Positions 16,543-25,079 of a stretch of DNA of 64,000 nucleotides are shown piece after piece. The notes beneath the pieces were generated by a model. The model saw only the letters and a program-made list of their open reading frames with translations, was not told the DNA's origin and did no database searches. Location: the NCBI GenBank assembly GCA_048213135.1, contig PS015009.1:868001-932000 (forward strand), in the 5' to 3' direction. Position 1 is the stretch's first letter, and every line of letters starts with the position of its first letter. Position numbers and translations under genes: made by a program. Source of the DNA: Reclinomonas americana ATCC 50394. Its lineage: Eukaryota > Jakobida > Jakobea > Jakobida.

Positions 16543-19458
16543 ATGATGAAACGATTGTCCTACAGCCTGATCCTTTTCTTTTCCTGCTACCTGTCCGCAG
16601 CGCAAACCAATAAAGCGCAAACCTGGGCCGACAGTATTTACAAAACCCTGTCGGAAGATGAACGCATCGCCCAGCTGATGGTTGTCCGTTTATCCACCAT
16701 CGATTCCAAAACCAAACAGGTGACTTTCTTCGACCAGCAGGTAGCGAACCTGGTTAAACAATACAATATCGGCGGCATTTGTGTATTCCAGGGCAGCCCC
16801 GTAAAACAGGCCAGCATACTCAACAGTCTGCAGGCCATGGCCCGCACACCCATACTCGTTTGTATCGATGCCGAATGGGGCGTGGGTATGCGCATGATCG
16901 ACAGCGTACTGCCATTACCCAAACAAATGATGCTTGGCGCCGTGCAGGACCCCAACATTATTTACCAGTACGGCCGTATTGTGGGCGAACAATGCAAACG
17001 CGTGGGCATACAGGTGAACTATGCGCCTGTGGTGGACATCAACAACAACCCCAACAATCCCGTGATCAACGACAGGAGTTTTGGTGAGGACAAATACAAA
17101 GTAGCAGCGTACGCCATCCAATACATGAAAGGTATGCAGGATGTGGGCGTAATGGCCTGCGCCAAACATTTCCCTGGTCATGGCGATGTGGCAGTGGATT
17201 CACATTATGATCTTCCTGTTATCAAAAAGTCGATGCAGGAACTGGATTCGCTGGAGTTGTATCCTTTCCGGCAGATATTCAAAGCCGGTATCGGCAGCGT
17301 GATGATCGCCCATTTGTCGGTACCCGCTATCGACAACACGCCTAACAAACCTACTTCTATTTCAAAAAATAATGTGACCACCCTTATGCGGGAGCAACTT
17401 GGTTACCAGGGCCTCTCCTTTACCGATGCGCTGGAAATGCAGGGCGTGAAAAAATATTATCCTGATGGTGAAGCTTCTCTACAGTCGCTGATTGCCGGCA
17501 ACGATATGCTTTGCCTGCCCGGCGACGTGCCGCTGGCCATCACCAAAATAAAAGAAGCCATCACAAAGGGGCAACTGACCTGGGCCGATATTGAAGCGCA
17601 TTGTAAAAAAGTGTTGCTGTCGAAATACCAGTACGGACTCGCAACGCTTCAGCCCATCAATACCGATAACCTGACCGCCGACCTCAACAGCCAGGTACCT
17701 GCCATGCGCAGGCTGGTAGCGGAGAATGCACTGACTGTTCTGAAAAAGACCGACAGCCTGCTTTTCCCGCTGCGCAAGACCAAACATACCGTATACGTAA
17801 GCATCGGCAACAACACAGAGAATGCTTTTGCCAAACGCATGATAGCCGATTATGACGCCGATGTGATCTATTTCGATTACAAACAGGACGCGTCGGCCAT
17901 GGCTGCAACACTGGCATCCGTTAAAAAGAAATACAAACACATCATCATTGGTGTGCATGGTTACAACCGGGCGCCCGCCAACAACTTTGGCATCAGCAAA
18001 CCCGCCGTTGACCTGGTGCTGGGATTGAGCAACCTGCCCAACAGCATTCTCTTCTCTTTCGGTAATGTATATGCGCTGAAAAACTGGTGCAATGCCCGCA
18101 ATATAGTAGCCTGTTATGAAGATGATAATATTGTGCAGGCTACAGCCGCCGACCTGCTGGAAGGCAAGATAGGCGCAAGGGGAAGACTACCCGTTACCGT
18201 TTGCGATGCTTACCAGTTTGGCAGCGGCATCAGCGTGGCTCGTTTTTTTTTGCCCAGGATTGATCCTGTCAATGCGCACATCAACCCCGCCAAATTACTG
18301 GTCATCGACTCTATCGCCAATGATGCCATCAACCGCGGTGCCACACCCGGCTGCGTGGTACTGGTAGCCAAAGACGGCAACATCGCTTATTATAAGAACT
18401 ACGGCAGTTTTACCTACGACAAAACAGAACCGGTTCAGAAAGAATCGATTTATGATATGGCGTCGGTGACCAAGATCTGCGCTACCACCATTTCGGTAAT
18501 GCGGTTATACGACCAGGGAAAGATCAGGCTCGACGGTATGCTGGGCGATTACCTGCCCTGGGTGAAAGGCAGCAATAAAGACAAACTGAAAATCGAAGAT
18601 ATTCTCCTGCACCAGGCCGGGCTTGTGGCTTATATCCCATTTTATAAAGAAACGATTGATGCCAACGGTATTCCCTTACCCAAATATTATGCATCCGCTC
18701 CATCCGATTCCTTTTCCATCCGCGTAGCGAATAACCTGTATATGCGTACCGACTGGAGAGACAGCATTTATAAACGCATACTGCAAAGTAATCTTGGCGC
18801 TGCCAATAAATATGTGTACAGCGACAATGATTTTATTTTTCTTGGTAAGATAGTGGAGGCTTTAAGCGGGCTGCCGCTCGACCAGTATGTACAAAAAGAG
18901 TTTTACCAGCCCATGGGGTTGAACACCGCCGGTTTTAAACCGCTGGAACGTTTCGCTGTCAACCGTATCGCTCCCACGGAACAGGAGAAACTCTTTCGCC
19001 TGCAACTGCTGCGGGGTGATGTACACGATCCCGGGGCGGCCATGTTTGGCGAAGTGGCCGGGCATGCGGGCCTGTTCAGCAACGCGTATGACCTGGGCAT
19101 GATCATGCAGATGCTGCTGAACGGCGGAACCATTAATGGCAAAAGATACCTGCGTGAAGAAACAGTAAAACTGTTCACTGCTTACCACAGTAACATCAGC
19201 CGGCGTGGCTATGGTTTCGACAAACCGGAGAAAGATAATATGAACCGTACAGAACCTTATCCCTGCCTGTCGGCCTCACCACTCACTTTCGGGCACACAG
19301 GCTTTACGGGTACCTGCGTATGGGCTGATCCTGACTATAATTTATTGTTTGTATTCCTGAGCAACCGTGTTAATCCGGATGGTGGCGATAACAGGAAGCT
19401 GCTGAACATGAACGTCCGTGGAAAGATACAGGAAGCGATATACGATGCTATGCGTTAA
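16543..19458 (+). CDS. Secreted GH3 beta-N-acetylhexosaminidase fused to a serine beta-lactamase-like domain
   Basis: A 971-residue protein with a signal peptide (SYSLILFFSCYLSAAQ). Residues about 25-360 are the GH3 barrel of the NagZ type. The active-site loop KHFPGHGDVAVDSH starts near residue 208, and the nucleophile aspartate is in FTDALEMQGV near residue 295. Residues about 385-560 resemble the second GH3 domain. Residues about 590-970 are a class C beta-lactamase/esterase fold with SVTK (Ser641-Lys644), YSDN (Tyr759) and a late HTGFTG in place of K-T-G. Such fusions are known in Bacteroidota and presumably act on cell-wall sugars and peptides in the periplasm. The start could also be the second ATG, three bases on. 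Confidence 0.93.
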   Translation: MMKRLSYSLILFFSCYLSAAQTNKAQTWADSIYKTLSEDERIAQLMVVRLSTIDSKTKQVTFFDQQVANLVKQYNIGGICVFQGSPVKQASILNSLQAMARTPILVCIDAEWGVGMRMIDSVLPLPKQMMLGAVQDPNIIYQYGRIVGEQCKRVGIQVNYAPVVDINNNPNNPVINDRSFGEDKYKVAAYAIQYMKGMQDVGVMACAKHFPGHGDVAVDSHYDLPVIKKSMQELDSLELYPFRQIFKAGIGSVMIAHLSVPAIDNTPNKPTSISKNNVTTLMREQLGYQGLSFTDALEMQGVKKYYPDGEASLQSLIAGNDMLCLPGDVPLAITKIKEAITKGQLTWADIEAHCKKVLLSKYQYGLATLQPINTDNLTADLNSQVPAMRRLVAENALTVLKKTDSLLFPLRKTKHTVYVSIGNNTENAFAKRMIADYDADVIYFDYKQDASAMAATLASVKKKYKHIIIGVHGYNRAPANNFGISKPAVDLVLGLSNLPNSILFSFGNVYALKNWCNARNIVACYEDDNIVQATAADLLEGKIGARGRLPVTVCDAYQFGSGISVARFFLPRIDPVNAHINPAKLLVIDSIANDAINRGATPGCVVLVAKDGNIAYYKNYGSFTYDKTEPVQKESIYDMASVTKICATTISVMRLYDQGKIRLDGMLGDYLPWVKGSNKDKLKIEDILLHQAGLVAYIPFYKETIDANGIPLPKYYASAPSDSFSIRVANNLYMRTDWRDSIYKRILQSNLGAANKYVYSDNDFIFLGKIVEALSGLPLDQYVQKEFYQPMGLNTAGFKPLERFAVNRIAPTEQEKLFRLQLLRGDVHDPGAAMFGEVAGHAGLFSNAYDLGMIMQMLLNGGTINGKRYLREETVKLFTAYHSNISRRGYGFDKPEKDNMNRTEPYPCLSASPLTFGHTGFTGTCVWADPDYNLLFVFLSNRVNPDGGDNRKLLNMNVRGKIQEAIYDAMR

Positions 19459-19491
19459 CAACGCTGTATACTGCATTAATAACGGTACAGG

Positions 19492-19617
19492 TTATACGAA
19501 ATAAAGTAGTCCCCAGATCAGCAAAGCAGTGGTGATTATGATAATAATGAACAGAAGCAGTAGCTGGTAAAGCATACGGGCAAGCGCCCGGTACTTTCGG
19601 GTTTCTTCATACTCCAT
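19492..19617 (-). CDS. 41-residue single-pass membrane peptide
   Basis: An ATG-started frame encodes a charged N-terminus (MEYEETRKYRALARMLYQ), followed by a strongly hydrophobic helix with five consecutive isoleucines and an aromatic end (LLIWGLLYFV). Charge placement fits a small membrane protein with its N-terminus in the cytoplasm. There is no clear ribosome binding site, but these are weak in Bacteroidota. It lies alone between the GH3 gene, towards which it reads, and the GIY-YIG unit. Function unknown; a coding role is plausible from composition only. Confidence 0.5.
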   Translation of the reverse strand: MEYEETRKYRALARMLYQLLLLFIIIIITTALLIWGLLYFV

Positions 19618-19734
19618 ACTATGAAAGGAGATGCTTCAGCAAATAATATTGTTGCCTGTTATTGTAAAAAGAGTTTTGCTCTTTAGGTTATCTTTCCGTG
19701 ATGCGGCATGTCGGCTTTATTGTGGGACGTTATA

Positions 19735-19814
19735 CCTAAGCACGAGGTATCATCCCGAGAAACGAGATATCATTCAAAAAGAGCGGGGCGTCATCCCGAG
19801 GAACGAGGGATCTC
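19735..19814. repeat. Left inverted-repeat array of the GIY-YIG unit
   Basis: Successive degenerate units read AAGCACGAGGTATCATCC, GAGAAACGAGATATCATTC and GTCATCCCGAGGAACGAGGG. The last ends in ATCTC ten bases before the stop codon of the nuclease gene. The stretch AGCGGGGCGTCATCCCGAGG has its exact complement split in the right array. Confidence 0.75.
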
Positions 19815-19823
19815 AAAACCATA

Positions 19824-20126
19824 TCAGACATCTTCATTCAAAAAGTGCCAGCCTGGATTCATCGTATTAATTAATGCCATCTTCTTTCCACGATTCCAGC
19901 CTTTAATTTCTTTCTCTCTTGCAATCGCCTGTTTGATGTCCGGGAATTGTTCGAAGTATAAAAGATAAAATACATTGTAACGACCGGTGAATGTAGTTGT
20001 TGCAACAGACAAAGAAGCTTGTTTGTGCTCCTGCAACCGCCGGTAAAGGTTGTTGGTTACACCTGTATACAAAACAGTTTTAATTTTATTGGTTAGTATG
20101 TAGACGTAGTAAGTTTTAATAGCCAT
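19824..20126 (-). CDS. GIY-YIG single-domain nuclease (UPF0213/YhbQ-like)
   Basis: A 100-residue protein consisting only of a GIY-YIG domain. The first strand is YYVYILTNK (GIY position). The second is LYTGVTNNLYRRLQEHK (YIG replaced by YTG, with the catalytic Arg). KEIKGWNRGKKMALI and NPGWHFLN follow. The glutamate of AIAREKEIKGW is probably the metal ligand. Single-domain members of this family are small endonucleases of unclear role, and many copies per genome are common in Bacteroidota. The gene lies inside a pair of inverted repeat arrays, which suggests that it moves with, or acts on, those repeats. Confidence 0.9.
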   Translation of the reverse strand: MAIKTYYVYILTNKIKTVLYTGVTNNLYRRLQEHKQASLSVATTTFTGRYNVFYLLYFEQFPDIKQAIAREKEIKGWNRGKKMALINTMNPGWHFLNEDV

Positions 20127-20204
20127 AGATCTGCTTTACAGCAAATCTGTGATGGAGAGGGATACGTATGTCTTCGGGTTTTACGTAATGCTTCAGGATG
20201 AAGA

Positions 20205-20318
20205 GAGATCCCTCGTTCCTCGGGATGACACCTCGTTCCTCGGGATGACGCCCCGCTCCTTTTGAATGACGTCTCGTACTCGGGGATGACGCCTTCTTCT
20301 TCGGGATGACGTCCTGCT
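20205..20318. repeat. Right inverted-repeat array of the GIY-YIG unit
   Basis: GAGATCCCTCGTTCCTCGGG opens the array. The unit CCTCGTTCCTCGGGATGAC is then repeated directly at 20 bp, followed by the complement of the left arm (GCCCCGCTCCTTTTGAATGA) and further degenerate units TCTCGTACTCGGGGATGAC and TTCTTCTTCGGGATGAC. The array is the mirror image of the left array plus one extra unit. Confidence 0.8.
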
Positions 20319-20326
20319 CTTCCGGG

Positions 20327-21211
20327 CTAATATAAGTTCATCAGGATTTGTTTCATCGCTTCCCGGTTCTTCCAGGGTATTTGGTGATCGGCGCCTTTAA
20401 TGGTATCCGCTTTTATGGAACGGGCATTGACCATCATTTTTTCTCCGTATGCGATGTTGCCTAGGGGCACCCAGGTATCTTCATCGCCATGTACAAATAT
20501 GACGTCCGTCTTTATTTTCGAAAGCTCGCCTGCCAGCGGTTTAAGATCATCTTTCAGGTACAATAATTCTGTATTGCTCGGCCCAAAAGCCCCGGGCAGG
20601 CACCAGTACAGGGGTTTGTACCGCATGATGTGCCGCCAGGTCTCCCTTTTTTCCTGTGCAGGATCCAGCGCCCCGGCAACGATTACGATGGCTTTGAAAA
20701 ATAAAGGTTCATCTGCGGCCAGTTTAGCCGTTACAGGCCCGCCCATACTGTGCCCGCAGAGATACATAGGCCGATCGTTCTTCAATTTTTTCAGAACAGG
20801 CATAATGATATTGCATTGGTCTTCCAGGTGCATGGCCTTGCCGAAATCGCTGTAACCAAAACCCGGCCTGTCGATACTCACCATTCGGAACTTTGTACGC
20901 AAAGCGCTGTCGTACATAAACCTCATATAATGAAACCAACTGCCGGGTGAACCATGTATAAAGACCAGTGTGGGCAATTGATCATCACCTGTAACCGCGT
21001 AGTGCAGGTGGCGCCCGTTGATGAGGGTATCGCCAATGGTGAGCGGGGCATTTTTCTTTTTGAAAACGGCCGTGGCCTTACTGTCATTCCAGCGCATACG
21101 CATGCAGCACTGGCAAAAGATCATATAGCCCAGCAGCAGGGCAATGGTAATAACGGAGAGTCGCATTACCTTACTACGAAATGAACGCTTTTTTGTTACA
21201 TCAGACCTCAT
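20327..21211 (-). CDS. Alpha/beta hydrolase, membrane-anchored
   Basis: A 294-residue protein starting at MRSDVTKKRSF, whose ATG overlaps the stop region of the preceding small gene by 11 bases. It has one N-terminal helix (LSVITIALLLGYMIFCQCC), then an alpha/beta hydrolase fold: oxyanion segment FIHGSPGSW, nucleophile elbow GHSMGG, acid in GDEDTWVP and catalytic histidine in GADHQIPW. The substrate is not predictable. It forms the end of a three-gene minus-strand run with the small membrane protein and the MHS transporter. Confidence 0.85.
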   Translation of the reverse strand: MRSDVTKKRSFRSKVMRLSVITIALLLGYMIFCQCCMRMRWNDSKATAVFKKKNAPLTIGDTLINGRHLHYAVTGDDQLPTLVFIHGSPGSWFHYMRFMYDSALRTKFRMVSIDRPGFGYSDFGKAMHLEDQCNIIMPVLKKLKNDRPMYLCGHSMGGPVTAKLAADEPLFFKAIVIVAGALDPAQEKRETWRHIMRYKPLYWCLPGAFGPSNTELLYLKDDLKPLAGELSKIKTDVIFVHGDEDTWVPLGNIAYGEKMMVNARSIKADTIKGADHQIPWKNREAMKQILMNLY

Positions 21212-21446
21212 CGGAATTTTCCGGGAGATGGCTGTACTCCCCGCGGATGGAATAGTATCCAAATATCATCAATCCAATGGAGATGGGCGTAAAAATACCG
21301 ATGATGATGGCCCAGGGAATGGGTTTATTGATGTCTTTGGTACCGTTACTGTCAATATGCTGCACCGCTCCCATAACGAGGAAGATGATCACCGCCGGGC
21401 CCAGCAGCATCCACACAATACCCATAATCTTTTTCAAACTGTTCAT
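21201..21446 (-). CDS. Small two-helix membrane protein next to MHS transporter
   Basis: An 81-residue protein with two membrane helices (MGIVWMLLGPAVIIFLVMGA and WAIIIGIFTPISIGLMIFGY) joined by a short polar loop (HIDSNGTKDINKP). It begins 9 bp after the transporter stop codon and overlaps the hydrolase start, so the three are most likely one transcript. A small accessory protein beside this kind of carrier recurs in Bacteroidota, as far as I recall. The role is not known to me. Confidence 0.7.
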   Translation of the reverse strand: MNSLKKIMGIVWMLLGPAVIIFLVMGAVQHIDSNGTKDINKPIPWAIIIGIFTPISIGLMIFGYYSIRGEYSHLPENSDEV

Positions 21447-21455
21447 ACAATAGCT

Positions 21456-23033
21456 TTAGTCGTTAACGTTACGGTCAATTTTGTTGGAAAGATATAAGGC
21501 GCCAATGATGAAGCAGAGCGCCGCCACACCTATCGGGTACCAGAGCCCCACCAGCGGATCGCCGGTAAAGCTGGCCGACAATAAAGTGGCAATGAACGGC
21601 ACCAGTCCGCCGAATACCCCATTGCCGATATGGTACGGCAGGCTCATGGACGTATACCTGATCCTCGTTGGGAACAACTCTACCAGAAAAGCCGCTACCG
21701 GGCCGTATGCCATCGTTACAAAAACGATCATCACCCATACGAGGAAGATGAATTTCCATTTGAGCGGAGCAGAAAGTATCTTATCCGAATAAGAAGGTTT
21801 GCTGTCGGGCATGCCGATCCCTTTGAAACTGTTCACCCGGGTTTGCAATGTATCAATGCTGGTTCTGGTAAATGTATTCCCCGCGTAGCTGTACTTCTCT
21901 TTTTTATGATCGATGATGATGATAGTTCCATCATCTTTATGAAGTGTATCTGATTTTAAAAGTTGGTGGCTGTCTGAATAATTGAACTTTTGATCATGCT
22001 GCTCTTCAAACTTTGCCATCCACACTTTTGCATCCGCACTCTTCATCAGCTCACCGAATATCGGCCTGTAAAAAATCACGCCCAGCAACATGCCCGTCAG
22101 CATGATCCATTTCCTGCCAATGCGATCACTCAATGCACCAAACACCAGGAAGAACGGCGTCGCCAGCCCTATCGCCCATAATAGTATTTCGCGGTTCTGC
22201 ATGAATTCCAGCTTCACCGTGTTTTCCAAAAATGACTGTGCATAAAACTGGCCAGTGTACCAGATCACACCCTGCCCCATTACCGCGCCGAACAAAGCCA
22301 GTAATACCATTTTGAAATTCGACTTATGACCGAAACTTTCCTTTAACGGGTTGGTGGATGTTTTGCCTTCTGATTTGAGCTTGGAATACAAAGGCGATTC
22401 GCTCATCTTTAACCTGATATAAATAGACACCACCACCAGTAGTATAGACAACCAGAAAGGATAACGCCACCCGCCCCAGTCGGCATTGAAAGCGGTTTCG
22501 CTCATAGTCGACTTCACCAGCATAATCACACCCAATGCTACAAATAAACCCAGTGTAGCTGTGGTCTGTATCCAGCTGGTATAATAACCGCGTTTGTTTT
22601 CAGGTGCATGCTCAGCCACATAAGTCGCCGCACCGCCGTATTCGCCACCCAATGCCAGGCCCTGTATCAAACGCAGCAGCAACACCAGCAGGGGCGCCGC
22701 CATACCTATCGATTTATAACCGGGTACCAGCCCGATGAGAAAAGTGGAACCACCCATGAGAACCAGCGTGAGCAGGAAAGTATATTTCCGGCCGATCATA
22801 TCGCCCAGCCTGCCGAACACCAGTGCACCGAAAGGCCTTACCAGGAAGCCTGCCGCGAAAATGGCCAGTGTGCTAAGCAGGGCGGCCGTTTCATTTCCTT
22901 CGGGAAAGAATTGCGTGGCGATGATTTTAGCCAGCATCCCGAAAATGTAGAAATCGTACCATTCAATGAGTGTGCCCAGCGAAGAAGAGAAGATAACGCT
23001 GGTGATAGATTTGGTAGTTCGCAGATCGTTCAT
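21456..23033 (-). CDS. MHS-family MFS transporter (metabolite:H+ symporter)
   Basis: A 525-residue protein with about 12 membrane helices. It starts with the family opening TSVIFSSSLGTLIEWYDFYIFG and carries the MFS loop motifs VFGRLGDMIGRKY and GALSDRIGRKW; RLIQGLALGGEYGG is the MHS signature. A hydrophilic insertion of about 90 residues (roughly 330-420) between two late helices is much longer than in E. coli ProP-like carriers. Family members import carboxylates or osmolytes with protons. The divergent acs gene makes acetate or another monocarboxylate a reasonable guess. Confidence 0.9.
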   Translation of the reverse strand: MNDLRTTKSITSVIFSSSLGTLIEWYDFYIFGMLAKIIATQFFPEGNETAALLSTLAIFAAGFLVRPFGALVFGRLGDMIGRKYTFLLTLVLMGGSTFLIGLVPGYKSIGMAAPLLVLLLRLIQGLALGGEYGGAATYVAEHAPENKRGYYTSWIQTTATLGLFVALGVIMLVKSTMSETAFNADWGGWRYPFWLSILLVVVSIYIRLKMSESPLYSKLKSEGKTSTNPLKESFGHKSNFKMVLLALFGAVMGQGVIWYTGQFYAQSFLENTVKLEFMQNREILLWAIGLATPFFLVFGALSDRIGRKWIMLTGMLLGVIFYRPIFGELMKSADAKVWMAKFEEQHDQKFNYSDSHQLLKSDTLHKDDGTIIIIDHKKEKYSYAGNTFTRTSIDTLQTRVNSFKGIGMPDSKPSYSDKILSAPLKWKFIFLVWVMIVFVTMAYGPVAAFLVELFPTRIRYTSMSLPYHIGNGVFGGLVPFIATLLSASFTGDPLVGLWYPIGVAALCFIIGALYLSNKIDRNVND

Positions 23034-23177
23034 CCGGTTAAGTTATCAAATAAGCGGCAAACCAAAAACTCAATCAACGGGAACGTTTGCAGTAATCGCC
23101 AGTCATCCGCCAGTCAAATTTGTTGCGCCTGTCCGCATACAAATTTGTAAATTGAACATCCAAAATTGATACATATC

Positions 23178-25079
23178 ATGGCTTATCCTTACCAGGTCCG
23201 CTCACTTGAACAGTACCACAACGACTACCAGCGCAGTGTAGACAATCCCGAAGATTTCTGGGCGCAGATCGCGGAGCATTTTTACTGGAGAAAGAAATGG
23301 GACAAGGTTCTGGAATGGAATTTTACCGAACCGAAAGTGGAATGGTTCAAAGGCGGGCAGCTGAATATTACAGAGAACTGTCTCGACAGGCACCTGGCTG
23401 AACATGGCGATACGCCTGCCATCATCTGGGAGCCCAATGATCCTTCCGAAGGAAGCAAGACCTATACCTATAAAGAACTGCACCGTGAAGTGTGCCGATT
23501 TGCCAATGTACTGAAGAATAACGGCGTGCAGAAGGGAGACCGCGTTTGTATATACATGGGTATGATACCCGAGCTCGCCATTGCTGTGCTGGCCTGTGCC
23601 CGTATCGGCGCCATCCATTCCGTGATATTCGGTGGTTTCAGTGCACAAAGCATTTCGGATCGTTTGCAGGATGCAGGCGCCGCGTTTATCGTTACCTGCG
23701 ATGGCGCTTTCCGTGGCGGGAAGGAAATTCCTTTAAAGTCGGTGATCGACGACGCACTGGTGAGCTGCGATTTTGTACAGACCGTTATCGTTTTTGAAAG
23801 AACGAAAACGCCGGTGAGCATGCTGAAGGGCCGCGACCTTTGGTGGAGCGATGAGATCGCCAAAGCCGATGACCATTGCGAAGCGGAAGTGATGGATGCC
23901 GAAGACGAACTGTTCATTTTATACACCTCCGGCAGTACCGGCAAACCCAAGGGTGTGGTGCATACCGTGGCCGGGTATATGATCTGGACCAACTATACTT
24001 TTGTGAACGTATTCCAGTACCAGCCGGGCGAAATACATTTTTGTACAGCCGACATCGGCTGGATCACCGGTCACAGCTATATTGTTTACGGCCCGCTGTC
24101 TGCAGGCGCCACCTCGCTGATGTTTGAAGGCATACCTACTTATCCCGACGCGGGGAGGTTCTGGGATATTGTGCAGAAATACAAAGCAGGTATCCTGTAT
24201 ACCGCTCCTACCGCCATCCGCAGCCTGATGAGTTTTGGAACGGCCCCCATCAATGGTAAAGATCTTTCTTCACTTCGTGTACTCGGCACCGTTGGTGAGC
24301 CTATTAATGAAGAGGCCTGGCATTGGTACGATGAACACGTCGGCAAAAAACAATGCCCGGTTGTTGATACCTGGTGGCAGACGGAGACCGGCGGCACACT
24401 TATCTCCAACCTGGCGGGCGTTACGCCATCCAAACCTTCTTTCGCCACGCTGCCCATGCCGGGTGTACAACCCTGCCTGGTAGATGAGCACGGTAAAGAG
24501 ATTGAAGGCAATGACGTAAGCGGTAATCTCTGCATCAAGTTTCCCTGGCCCGGTATATTAAGGACAACTTACGGTGATCACGAACGCTGCAGGCTGAATT
24601 ATTTCTCTACCTATGCCAACCTGTACTTTACAGGTGACGGTTGCTTACGCGATGCTGATGGTTTTTACCGCATCACCGGGCGGGTAGATGATGTATTGAA
24701 TGTAAGCGGTCATCGCATCGGCACGGCAGAAGTGGAAAACGCCATCAATATGCACACCGGCGTGGTAGAAAGCGCAGTGGTAGGCTACCCCCACGATATC
24801 AAAGGACAGGGCATTTATGCTTACGTGGTATTTACCGGCAGAATGACGGATGAGGAACTGACCAAAAAAGACATTGCGCAAACCGTTTCCCGCATCATTG
24901 GTGCCATTGCCAAACCCGATAAGATCCAGTTTGTAAGCGGCCTCCCCAAAACCCGCAGCGGTAAAATCATGCGCCGGATACTGAGGAAGATCGCGGAAGG
25001 TGAAATGTCTAACCTGGGCGATACCTCCACCCTGCTTGATCCGGGGGTTGTAGATGAGATCAGGGATGGAAAATTATAA
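23178..25079 (+). CDS. acs: Acetyl-CoA synthetase (AMP-forming)
   Basis: A 633-residue enzyme that activates acetate to acetyl-CoA through acetyl-AMP. ATP-binding motif YTSGSTGKPKGVVHT, the WWQTETGG motif, YFTGDGCLRDADGFYRITGR and the C-terminal PKTRSGKIMRRI (the lysine that is acetylated to switch activity off) are all present. E. coli Acs is 652 residues. I use the ATG of MAYPYQVRSLEQY rather than the TTG 12 bases upstream. It is divergent from the MHS transporter with about 140 bp between, which suggests joint uptake and activation of acetate. Its stop codon abuts the stop of the convergent lipoprotein gene. Confidence 0.97.
   Translation: MAYPYQVRSLEQYHNDYQRSVDNPEDFWAQIAEHFYWRKKWDKVLEWNFTEPKVEWFKGGQLNITENCLDRHLAEHGDTPAIIWEPNDPSEGSKTYTYKELHREVCRFANVLKNNGVQKGDRVCIYMGMIPELAIAVLACARIGAIHSVIFGGFSAQSISDRLQDAGAAFIVTCDGAFRGGKEIPLKSVIDDALVSCDFVQTVIVFERTKTPVSMLKGRDLWWSDEIAKADDHCEAEVMDAEDELFILYTSGSTGKPKGVVHTVAGYMIWTNYTFVNVFQYQPGEIHFCTADIGWITGHSYIVYGPLSAGATSLMFEGIPTYPDAGRFWDIVQKYKAGILYTAPTAIRSLMSFGTAPINGKDLSSLRVLGTVGEPINEEAWHWYDEHVGKKQCPVVDTWWQTETGGTLISNLAGVTPSKPSFATLPMPGVQPCLVDEHGKEIEGNDVSGNLCIKFPWPGILRTTYGDHERCRLNYFSTYANLYFTGDGCLRDADGFYRITGRVDDVLNVSGHRIGTAEVENAINMHTGVVESAVVGYPHDIKGQGIYAYVVFTGRMTDEELTKKDIAQTVSRIIGAIAKPDKIQFVSGLPKTRSGKIMRRILRKIAEGEMSNLGDTSTLLDPGVVDEIRDGKL

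Larger units (their letters stand above)
19459..19823. other. Intergenic stretch left of the GIY-YIG gene
   Basis: It contains the 41-residue membrane peptide frame at 19492-19617, about 110 bp without recognisable content, and the left inverted-repeat array of the GIY-YIG unit from about 19735 to 19814. Confidence 0.6.

Noticed and set aside
19735-20318. Possible CRISPR array at the GIY-YIG locus
   Set aside because: Units are palindromic and mirrored around a gene; spacing is not spacer-like and there are no unique spacers or cas genes.
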